Assembly (NCBI GenBank): GCA_930367205.1
Contig: OV884011.1
Location: forward strand, 85,979,474 to 86,043,473
Direction: 5' to 3'
Source of the DNA: Acanthosoma haemorrhoidale
Lineage: Eukaryota; Arthropoda; Insecta; Hemiptera; Acanthosomatidae
DNA length: 64,000 nt
Shown here: positions 56,275-64,000 of the stretch, piece by piece
Layout: the number at the start of each line of letters is the position of its first letter
Numbering within the stretch: position 1 is the stretch's first letter
Notes under the pieces: generated by a model
The model's database searches: none
What the model was told of the DNA's origin: nothing
What the model saw: the letters and a program-made list of their open reading frames with translations, nothing else
Program-made: the position numbers and the translations under genes

Positions 56275-57437
56275 TAAGGGTTGGCCAAAAAGTCCGTTCG
56301 GTTTTGTCGTCATGAAACTTCAAGCAGTCTAATATGTAGCTAACTTCAGTCCGTCCCTTGCGAGTGCGCTCTCGTCAGATACTAGACACTTCAAAGTAGT
56401 TTGACGCAAAATTCCGACGAGACTGATTGTATTTTCTGTGTTTAGGATCATCCTGAAAATGGAAAACCAAAACAAACATTATAGACACCTCATGCTTTTT
56501 TATTTTAAAAAAGGCAAGAAAGCAGTGGAAAGTTGCAGGAAGATATGCGCTGTATACAGAGAGGATGCTGTTACAGAACGTGTGTGCCAGAAGTGGTTTT
56601 CAAGATTTCGATTGGGAAATTTCTCGGTTCAAGACTCACCTCGCACTGGCCGGGCAACTGAAATTAACAGCGACAAAGTGAAGGAATTAGTTAACACCAA
56701 TCCCCGTTATACAACTAGGGAGATCGCAGTTATCCTCAAAATATCCAAATCAAATGTTGAAAACCATCTGCATCAACTTGGCTACGTCCACTTAGTGAGG
56801 CTAACCTCGCCCAAAAGATCTGGGATTCGTTGCAGAAATGTGAAGAAAACGATCCTTTTTTGAACAGAATGATGACGGGACGAAAAGTGGATCTTCTATA
56901 ACAATTTGGACCACAAATGCTCATGGGGGAAGCGCGGCGAATTACCACAAACAACCCCCAAAGAAGGTTATGCTCTCGATTTGGTGGGATTGGAGGGGTG
57001 TTGTCTTTAATTAAATTAAATATAATGCAGCTATCCATCAGAAGTGTCCAGAACTAGCCAACCATAAGGGGATTGTCTTCTATCACGACAAAGCCAGACC
57101 GCACACTTCTTTGCAGACGCGGCAGAAGTTTTGCCGCACCCTCCATATTCGCCTGACCTTACACCTTCAGATTTCCATCCGTTTCGTTCTCTTGAAAATT
57201 CATTGAATGGACAGACCTTCAACTCTCTGAAGAAGATGTAAAATCCACTTGGAAAATTTTTTTGCCAGTAAAGACAGGAAATTCTTTGAGCATGGAATTA
57301 TGAATCTGCCCATGAGATGGCAGAAAATACTGGAACAAAACGGCAATTATATCATTGATTGAATAAATTGCTTTGTGTTTAAAAGTTGTGTCTTATTTTC
57401 GCTTAAAAAACCGACCGGACTTTTTGGCTTACCTGAT
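56275..57437 (+). mobile_element. Mariner element, decayed
   Basis: Inverted ends are GGGTTGGCCAAAAAGTCCG at about 56278 and, inverted at the right end, CAGGTAAGCCAAAAAGTCCG (about 57416-57435). TA dinucleotides flank both. Length (about 1.16 kb) and layout are typical of mariner. The ends differ at several bases. It is inserted in the PLOD intron in the same orientation as the gene. Confidence 0.85.
56438..57365 (+). pseudogene. Mariner transposase, frameshifted
   Basis: The first ~130 codons are open (from MENQNKHYRHLMLFYFKKGK): the helix-turn-helix region with RICAVYREDAVTERVCQKW and a second HTH (TREIAVILKISKSNVENHL). Downstream, in changing frames, lie GDEKWIFYNN-like text near 56879 (first Asp region, altered to GRKVD in one frame), HKGIVFYHDKARPH near 57065 (second Asp) and YSPDLTPSDFHPF near 57143 (third Asp of DD34D). 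At least two frame breaks exist, so it is inactive. An antisense open frame over the same DNA is a shadow. Confidence 0.85.
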
Positions 57438-57976
57438 ATATATATTATTATTATGTTTTTATTTCATTTTAATTTTAAAATTTAATCTGAGGTTTATAGA
57501 TTATTGTTAATATAAAAAGAAAACTCTGGCTAAAGGAAATCAGATTTTACAAAACTCACCCTCATTTTATTTAAATACTCTGCAATAACTTAAATTTTCA
57601 ACATATTTTATAATTTAACTCTAGAATGGCCAGATTTACTAGTTTGTATATATTTTTCTTCTTGTTGTAATTGTTAAACTTGGTTTGCCTTGCTGTCAGT
57701 AATATCCACTTCTATCTCTTCAATCCTCTTCTCTGGATAAAATTATTCTTCCTAATAATGTTCTTCCACGTTCCAATTTGCTATTAAATAAAAATTGTTC
57801 ATTTTTCTTCAAATTTTAATACTTTGCCTCATGCTTTCACTAAATGAATAACACTAACATTCATCCTTCTATCAGAACAGAACAACAACTCTCTACTCTC
57901 CCTCCTTTTTCTCATTTTCCCCGCTCTTTCCACTGGTTATTTACCGCTCTTTTTTCAAATTCAAATGTCTAATATC

Positions 57977-58034
<58 letters not shown>

Positions 58035-58512
58035 ACGTTCTTTGAAAAAATTAAATTTATTTTTAACTTTGAATTTATTTTAGTACTTATTATCTGATGT
58101 TTTTTAGGTTCTATTAACAAAAATAATTCTGGCAAAAGTTGAATTTAATTACAAATATTTTTTCTTTTCTTTTTCTTCTTTCTTTAAACAAAATTAACAC
58201 TCCTTCCTGGTACTTGTTCTCTTCCGTTCCGCTTCAAAGCCAACAACAAATAACTTTAAAAAAATTTACTAAAATCGCTATATTCAGATACATATATCAC
58301 GGGCTGATCCAAAAACTTGAGTGACTAACTGTGTTCTCATCATAACAACAACAACTAATTAATAGCCATTTTGTTTTTCCATCATTCCTCTTTTTTTTTT
58401 CTTTTTTTTTTTGCCTTCTTGATTCAAGGTTGGATTAAATATTTATATTTCAATTTCTTGTGCACAAACCCCACAATATCTAATATCACAACAATATATA
58501 TATATATATATA
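57438..58512 (+). other. PLOD intron: AT-rich with microsatellites
   Basis: Holds a (TA)n tract at 57983-58032 and another at about 58492-58512. Both are preceded by CTAATATCACAACAATATAT, so a segment including the microsatellite edge was duplicated. No gene seen. Confidence 0.6.
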
Positions 58513-58696
58513 AGTTAAGGTTCGGACGTCGTAGGCAGCCAGCCTAATCCTTAAGTCATCGGGATGTAAACATCCCGAATGTATTTAGAGAGGCTTTAAA
58601 AGCTCAAATAAAAATAGTCTTGTTACAACTCTCGTTCAGTAACTACATTCAACCTCTTTCCTTTTTCTTCTCGTTTTTCGTTGACGATCGTTAACT
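58513..58696 (+). repeat. 5' LTR of gypsy element
   Basis: 184 bp from AGTTAAGG to GTTAACT, identical to 63697-63880. It holds CATCGGGATGTAAACATCCCG, a perfect hairpin-like palindrome, and AATAAA near 58607. Confidence 0.95.
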
Positions 58697-58713
58697 GGTG
58701 CCGAAACCCGGGA
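58696..58713 (+). promoter_or_regulatory. Primer-binding site, tRNA-Phe type
   Basis: TGGTGCCGAAACCCGGGA begins at the last LTR base and is the exact complement of the 3' 18 nt of animal tRNA-Phe including CCA (known tRNA sequence). Confidence 0.75.
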
Positions 58714-58803
58714 GCGGAGTGGGTTCGAGTCATTAACGTGCGAGTTGGTTTTTGTTTTTTTTTCCTTCTTATTCACTTTCGTGTGATTTAATTAAAGTAG
58801 GTA

Positions 58804-59975
58804 ATGGTGGAATTGCGGCCGGCAGCGTTTGAAGTTCCACAGTTACCTAAAGAAACCATGGCTGAAGCCCATGCGAACACACTGGCGTGGATGAAGGTGC
58901 GGGCAGTGACGTCACAGGACATGAGGAAAATGATCTCAGACCTCGAAAAATTTTCTGGGGAAATAGGTGAGTTAAATCATTTTCTCAAAGGTGGAGATAG
59001 GATTATGGAGAGGATACAAGCCAAGATGGACGAAGGGTTACTCGACCCAGGTGACGCTAAGTCAATAAAGGCAGACCTGGTGTGCAGGGTGAAAAGGAAG
59101 GTGCTGAACCTGATACAGGCGGACGAGGAAACCCCGTGGGAGATAGTAAAGACGAGACTGAAAAAAGCATATGGGGGGGGGGACGATGGACCCCAGAGGA
59201 GGATATATTCCAAATGTTTCGAGAAATGAAATCTCCGAGACAGAATAGTGGACAGTATGCTGCAGTCCTGGTTGTCCGCTACAATAAAATAAATGAGAAA
59301 ATGAGGGAGACAACTAGCGCCGATGAAGTGGAGGGCAGGATGGGATTCCTGTCAACAATCTTAAAGGTACAATTAGCGAAGGAGACGGGAAGGAAGGAAA
59401 GGTTCCCTAATGAGCGATCGTTCCTCGAATGCGCCCAGGCGATGATAGATGCTAGCGCAAGGGAAGAAGAAGTAAAAATGAACGAAGATGACAACGATTG
59501 GAGCCAGATCCCATATAGAAGAAACAGGACTCCAAAAGCAGTGTGGAGGAGACAGGAAACGCCGTTTGCCGGTAGAGACAGGGGAGCGACAAGAGAGAGA
59601 AGATTGGGAGTGACGAGGCCTAGGTACGCACCTCGGAAAGAAGAAAGGAAATGTCATGGTTGTGGAAAGACGGGCCATCTGGTAGCTCAGTGCCCTCGCA
59701 CTAAGTGCTTTGAGTGTGGGGAAGAAGGACACATAGCAAGACAATGTCCATACTTGTTTCGTAGAAGGGAATTTCACAAAGCAGAACCAATGGAGGTGAA
59801 CAACCAGGAAATCCGGGAGAGGCGGAGCGCGACACCAAGAGAAATTGGATCATCGGGCGACGAGTCATCAGGGACGTCGGAGACAGACAGAGAGGAGTCG
59901 AAGCGCAGCGGGAGCAGACGACGAGAGTGGCAGAAGAATCCCTCGCGCAGATGGGAGCGGCGTACGGAGGCCTGA
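58804..59975 (+). CDS. gag of gypsy element, broken at a G10 run
   Basis: The start ATG at 58804 opens MVELRPAAFEVPQLPKETMA, with a retrotransposon-gag helical region. The first frame ends at 59229 and the second is open from upstream to the TGA at 59973-59975. They overlap, and the protein-like text switches frame at the G10 run 59173-59182 (KKAYGGG, then RWTPEEDIFQMFRE). The C-terminal part holds two CCHC knuckles, CHGCGKTGHLVAQC and CFECGEEGHIARQC (about 59650-59750), and a charged Arg/Ser/Glu tail. It forms the particle and binds RNA. A single-base length change of the G-run, real or a sequencing error, would explain the break. Confidence 0.88.
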
Positions 59976-62900
59976 GGAGAGTGGCAGCAGAGAGGCGACC
60001 GCATCCTAAGGTGCAATACAGTGCGGGAAAGGATGTGTGGTTTGCCAATTATCGAGTTCGGGAAGGGGGAGAGGTGCCTCATTGATACTGGCAGCACCAA
60101 TACAATAATATCTCGTGGTGCGTTAGAGAGGTTGCGTAGAGGAGAGAGGGCACACCAGATCAAGGTATGTAAGTGTAAATTACTTACTCTTGGGGGACCC
60201 TGCGAAGTAATGGGAGAAGCGGTCGTGGGGCTGGAAGAATGGGCGAAAGTAATGGGTGACATAAAAGTACACGTCGTGGAAGACATGCCACGGGAATACC
60301 AGATAATAGTGGGATGTGATTTACTGGGAAAAGTAGGCGCGCGCATCGAAAACGAGGGGGAGAACTGGAGGATCAAAATAGGGAAGCGAACCTATCGAAG
60401 CCGGGGGGGCGTAAGGGGCGAAACGGAGCAAATAGGAGCGGTTAAGAGAGTGGAGGATTGGAGGGAGAGTCTGAGGAGCGAGTTTAGGGATATTTTTTTC
60501 GCTGAAGGGGACAAGCTAGGAGCAACGGGAAAAATGCTACATGAGATCCCGTTAAAAGTAGAGCGGGTGACGTATGTGAAGGAGAGGCGGTATCCGCAAG
60601 CGCTCAGACAACACATTAGAAAGGAGATCGAGGATCTCAAGCGCCAAGGTATTATCAGAGATAGCACGTCTCCGTATAATAGCCCTTTGTGGGCAGTGAA
60701 AAAGAAAAGTCGACCGGGAGAATGTGAGGAAAAATACCGAGTCGTGGTGGATTTTCGGAAACTTAACGATAATACCCTGGACGAAAAATATCCGATCCCG
60801 CGGTTCGAAGACATCCTAGACAGACTAAACGGTGCAAAAATTTTTAGCACATTGGACCTAAAAGCAGGGTACCATCAGATCAAACTAGCTGCGCATGACC
60901 AACATAAAACGGCGTTTTCGTTTGAAAGAGGGCATTTTGAGTTCACGAGAATGCCGTTCGGTCTCAAAAATGCTCCAATAACCTTTCAGCGTCTCATGGA
61001 CGAACTTCTGAGAGGAATGGACGAAAATATGTGCCAAATTTACATGGATGACCTGCTGATCTTCAGTCGAACGGAATCGGAACATATTCAACACCTCCGG
61101 AACGTATTTGAGAGATTAAGGGATTTCGGGTTGAAACTGTCAATAGACAAATCGTCACTGGGGCAGGAGCAGATTAGTTTTTTAGGGCACACAATCTCAC
61201 AGGAAGGGGTTCAACCAGACTCGACAAAAGTAGAAGCGATCCAGAGAATGGAGGTGCCAAAAGATGTAAAAGGGATTCGGAGATTACTGGGCACGCTCAA
61301 TTACTACCGCCGTTTCGTGCCGGACATGGCAGAATATATGGTACCCATTAACAATTTACTACGGAAAGGAGCACGGATAATGATCACGCCGCTGATAGAG
61401 CAGAATATCCGCAAATCCTTGGCACGTTTGCAGGAGGCGCCGATTTTGGCTTTCCCTAACTTTGAGAAGGATTTCACGATCACCACCGACGCAAGCGACT
61501 ATGCCTTGGGGGCAGTATTGTCTCAGGAAGGCGAAGACGGGGAAAGACCGGTGGCTTACGCGAGCAGACGCCTGACGGACACGGAGGCGCGGTACAGCGC
61601 TCTGGAACGAGAACTCCTCGGGATAGTGTGGGCCATTGGGCACTTCCGTCCGTATGTATTTGGCAGAAGGTTTCGAATACATACGGATCACCGACCTCTT
61701 CAATGGGTCGGAAAACTCAAAGAATCCTCCTCAAGGGTAACAAGGTGGAAGGAATTCTTAGCCCAATACAATCTGGATATTGTATATAAGCCAGGCAAAG
61801 ACAACGTCGTGGCAGATTGGCTGTCGCGCGCTATTATGGTGAACGCCATAGAAGAAGGGGAAACATCGAGCGGTATGAGGCAGTTCATTGAGGAATGGAC
61901 GCCTGGAGAAGCGGGCAGGAGCAGCACGCGGAAAGATGGTGACAGGAGTGCGGACACACCATCAGACGAGTCTATAGGAGAGAGACCGCGTGATATGGAG
62001 ACGACGGACGAAATTATCAATGATAAGCGGAGGCAGATCATTTGGAAAACTCAAACATCGGGTGCTCTGAAAATACTCCATAGTACGTACGGTAGGAGTC
62101 AGATCGCGACGATTTGGTCACCACCGGGAGTTCGAGGAGATCAAATTTGTCAGGCTCTCAAGGACGTGTCCAAACCCGGCAAAACACACCATTTATTCGT
62201 GGGCAACGAGACTGTGTGGGACAAAATTAAAAAGCTGTGGCAGAAAGAGCTGTTGGGGGTGGATCGCTCGTTCATTCGGTGTCTTTCCGTGGTCCAAACC
62301 CTGCGGGACGAGGAGCAGCAACGCGAGGTAACACTGGCGTATCACCAAGGAAAAACCAACCACCGCGGTGGGCAGGAGACGGCACAAGCACTACGAAGGC
62401 GCTATTTTTGGTGGGGGATGCAGCGGACTATTCAGGAGGTAATCGGAGCATGCGAAGTTTGTCAGAAGACGAAATATGATAGACATCCCCCGCAGGGACT
62501 CCAGGAGGAATCAGCCACGGCAGAAGCACCACTGACGGAGATTCAAGTGGACACCTTCACGTGGCGGGGTTTTAAGTGGGTCACTATCATCGACCCATTT
62601 AGCAAAGTGGCTATGGCCTACGCGGTGGGAGACAAGTCATCAGATTCCATATTACAAGCCCTCAACACATGGTTTCAGTTCTACGGCATACCAGAGAGGA
62701 TCTCGTCGGACGGGGGACGGGAGTTTGACAATGCAACCGTGAGAGCCGAAATGCAAAAACGGGATGTGGTATGGCATTTTAATACCCCCGGGCATCCCAA
62801 GAGCAGGGGAACCATCGAAAGGTTACACAGCACCCTCAGCGACCACTTACGCGTGTACCAGGTGGATAAAGGCCTGTCGGCGAACGTAGCGATGCCAATG

Positions 62901-63347
62901 GCGGTGGCGGCATACAACCACTCGATACATGCCACGACGGGGTTAGCACCCTTCGAAATTTTGTTTGGATTACGAGTGAGACCGAGGAACTGGCCAGAGA
63001 CGGTGGCGGATGAGGGAATGGTGGCACAGCTCCATAACACCCACATACAGCTCGGAAAGATGTGGTACAAAGTACGCGATAAGATTATGCGCGAAAAATC
63101 CAAGCGCGTGGCACGGGCAAATTTGAAGGTGCGGGATCGCATAGGAGCAATATCGATTGGGACCGTTGTGTACAGAAAAGTCGTGTCAAATCGTAGTAAG
63201 GAACTTGTTCGGTATGAGGGGCCCTTTAAGGTCATCATAATTCGGGAACATAATCTCGTGACCATCGAGAGTATGACCACCCCAAAGAAGAGGCGAACCG
63301 TTCACATTGAACAGTTGAAACTCCCAACACAGGGGGGAGGGTGTTGA
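59976..63347 (+). CDS. pol of gypsy element: protease, RT, RNase H, integrase
   Basis: This frame is the same as the second gag frame, after one UGA, and has no stop until 63347. There is no ATG near its start; the first is at 60033. Protease has CLIDTGSTNTII (about 60078). RT has VVVDFRKLNDNTLDEKYPIP, STLDLKAGYHQIKL and IYMDDLLIF (near 61041, YMDD catalytic). RNase H has TTDASDYALGAVLSQEG and HTDHRPLQW. Integrase has a zinc region (HRGGQETAQALRRRYFWWGM, CEVCQK) and the DDE residues in IQVDTFTW, ISSDGGREFD and RGTIERLHSTL. A tail ending in IEQLKLP follows. All catalytic residues appear intact. Confidence 0.93.
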   Translation, partial: GEWQQRGDRILRCNTVRERMCGLPIIEFGKGERCLIDTGSTNTIISRGALERLRRGERAHQIKVCKCKLLTLGGPCEVMGEAVVGLEEWAKVMGDIKVHVVEDMPREYQIIVGCDLLGKVGARIENEGENWRIKIGKRTYRSRGGVRGETEQIGAVKRVEDWRESLRSEFRDIFFAEGDKLGATGKMLHEIPLKVERVTYVKERRYPQALRQHIRKEIEDLKRQGIIRDSTSPYNSPLWAVKKKSRPGECEEKYRVVVDFRKLNDNTLDEKYPIPRFEDILDRLNGAKIFSTLDLKAGYHQIKLAAHDQHKTAFSFERGHFEFTRMPFGLKNAPITFQRLMDELLRGMDENMCQIYMDDLLIFSRTESEHIQHLRNVFERLRDFGLKLSIDKSSLGQEQISFLGHTISQEGVQPDSTKVEAIQRMEVPKDVKGIRRLLGTLNYYRRFVPDMAEYMVPINNLLRKGARIMITPLIEQNIRKSLARLQEAPILAFPNFEKDFTITTDASDYALGAVLSQEGEDGERPVAYASRRLTDTEARYSALERELLGIVWAIGHFRPYVFGRRFRIHTDHRPLQWVGKLKESSSRVTRWKEFLAQYNLDIVYKPGKDNVVADWLSRAIMVNAIEEGETSSGMRQFIEEWTPGEAGRSSTRKDGDRSADTPSDESIGERPRDMETTDEIINDKRRQIIWKTQTSGALKILHSTYGRSQIATIWSPPGVRGDQICQALKDVSKPGKTHHLFVGNETVWDKIKKLWQKELLGVDRSFIRCLSVVQTLRDEEQQREVTLAYHQGKTNHRGGQETAQALRRRYFWWGMQRTIQEVIGACEVCQKTKYDRHPPQGLQEESATAEAPLTEIQVDTFTWRGFKWVTIIDPFSKVAMAYAVGDKSSDSILQALNTWFQFYGIPERISSDGGREFDNATVRAEMQKRDVVWHFNTPGHPKSRGTIERLHSTLSDHLRVYQVDKGLSANVAMPMAVAAYNHSIHATTGLAPFEILFGLRVRPRNWPETVADEGMVAQLHNTHIQLGKMWYKVRDKIMREKSKRVARANLKVRDRIGAISIGTVVYRKVVSNRSKELVRYEGPFKVIIIREHNLVTIESMTTPKKRRTVHIEQLKLPTQGGGC

Positions 63348-63696
63348 ATGTGCGTAAGATGGTGTGCCCTCGATCCGATACGGAGCAACTGATCCGGAAT
63401 CATATGTTTCACATGTTCACATTCACATGTGCTGCTCAGAGAGAGTTTTTGTTTTCATTATTTATATTGTGGATGTTCCATTTTTTTTTACCTGGCAGCC
63501 ACCGGGTCCAGGGCGAATGTATTATTTTTTGTTATTATTATTTTTGTTTTATTTCTGTATTATCTCTTTTCTTTGTTTTTTTGTGAGGACTATGAATATA
63601 TTAGACCGTAAACGTGATGTAAGGGATTACAGGCTGTGTGCTGAGTGCGGCGGACCTTGGAGTTTACGAAGAGATATGCGTAAACTGGCAGGGGGG
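63348..63696 (+). other. 3' untranslated region and polypurine tract of gypsy element
   Basis: After the pol stop there are about 350 bp without clear coding. A short hydrophobic reading (63429-63611) has no env features. GGCAGGGGGG at 63687-63696 immediately before the 3' LTR is the polypurine tract. Confidence 0.7.
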
Positions 63697-63878
63697 AGTT
63701 AAGGTTCGGACGTCGTAGGCAGCCAGCCTAATCCTTAAGTCATCGGGATGTAAACATCCCGAATGTATTTAGAGAGGCTTTAAAAGCTCAAATAAAAATA
63801 GTCTTGTTACAACTCTCGTTCAGTAACTACATTCAACCTCTTTCCTTTTTCTTCTCGTTTTTCGTTGACGATCGTTAA

Positions 63879-63880
<2 letters not shown>
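63697..63880 (+). repeat. 3' LTR of gypsy element
   Basis: 184 bp identical to the 5' LTR by eye. Confidence 0.95.

Positions 63881-63934
<54 letters not shown>
63881..63934. repeat. (TA)n microsatellite
   Basis: About 26 TA units directly follow the 3' LTR. The element's 5' side is also TA repeat, so it integrated within this tract. Confidence 0.95.
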
Positions 63935-63936
<2 letters not shown>

Positions 63937-64000
63937 GTATTTATTATATATTTATATTATATTATATTTTATTTATATATATATATATATATAATAATAA

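Larger units (their letters stand above)
58513..63880 (+). mobile_element. Complete Ty3/gypsy LTR retrotransposon
   Basis: The 5368-bp element has identical 184-bp LTRs, a tRNA-Phe primer site, gag, a full-length pol with all catalytic motifs, and a polypurine tract. It is inserted in a TA microsatellite of the PLOD intron (TATA on both sides, consistent with a 4-bp target duplication). Sequence is markedly GC-richer than its surroundings. No env is present. Confidence 0.93.

Noticed and set aside
57941..58135. Tyr-Ile repeat protein
   Set aside because: Translation of a (TA)n microsatellite.
60392..63280. Long minus-strand frames across the gypsy pol
   Set aside because: Shadows of a GC-rich pol gene with intact motifs on the plus strand; no motifs of their own.
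63341..63702. Possible small env-like hydrophobic gene downstream of gypsy pol
   Set aside because: No signal-peptide-plus-cleavage layout, no Cys pattern and no splice support; more likely 3' UTR.
1..64000. CRISPR arrays, bacterial operons, ribosome binding sites
   Set aside because: None seen; intron-bearing genes and eukaryotic transposons show this is animal nuclear DNA.
1..64000. tRNA and rRNA genes
   Set aside because: No cloverleaf with A and B boxes or rRNA-like text was recognised by eye; the tRNA-like matches are only the two primer-binding sites of LTR elements.

Overview
The window looks like AT-rich, repeat-laden nuclear DNA from an arthropod, most likely an insect. It has spliced genes with GT-AG introns, mariner and jockey-like transposons, and env-bearing gypsy-group (errantivirus-like) proviruses. 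Nothing in it fixes the order or species. Only two host genes are supported. A ZC3H10-like CCCH zinc-finger gene lies at the left edge (exons 4-673 and 3763-3941, cut upstream by the window). The first three coding exons of a procollagen-lysine hydroxylase (PLOD) gene lie at 54426-55562; its remaining exons must be beyond 64000, across an intron of more than 8.4 kb. One isolated, cleanly bordered candidate exon (37038-37109) may belong to a third, unidentified gene.

Left part (4-18.6 kb): the ZC3H10 intron and flanks hold relics of a multicopy arthropod protein family with a HAFTGCDST-like motif (1.8-2.4, 7.4-8.3 and again 32.4-33.1 kb). One relic is enclosed by about 260-bp inverted repeats. 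Two small inverted-repeat elements at 9-10.2 kb follow. Next come jockey-clade LINE relics in both orientations (12.1-14.7 kb), a hAT-like relic (16.9-17.6 kb) and a mariner relic (17.9-18.55 kb).

Middle (19-44 kb): an old errantivirus-like provirus on the minus strand (19.0-24.2 kb) was broken by two solo LTRs, each with a 5-bp target duplication, and by relocation of an RNase H segment. Another 5'-truncated copy lies on the plus strand (33.5-35.8 kb). Other LINE relics lie at 24.2, 26.6 and 31.5 kb. A fairly complete jockey-type LINE lies on the minus strand at about 39.56-44.1 kb.

Right part (44.1-64 kb): a very young minus-strand errantivirus-like provirus (44109-49887; LTRs differ by 1 base in 263) has gag, protease, integrase and env, but the reverse transcriptase/RNase H core is missing and an Asn-rich tract with 36-bp repeats stands in its place. 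It abuts the jockey 5' region and probably inserted into it. A solo LTR lies at 52323-53025. Inside the PLOD intron are a decayed mariner (about 56.28-57.44 kb) and a structurally complete Ty3/gypsy element (58513-63880; two identical 184-bp LTRs, tRNA-Phe primer site). Its gag and pol share one frame and are separated by a single UGA.

The most notable signals are the RT-less young provirus, the Glu-to-Asn change at the expected integrase catalytic position in two unequally old copies of that lineage, the in-frame UGA between gag and pol, the 48-bp perfect inverted copy inside a dead env, and the clustering of frame breaks at G homopolymers.
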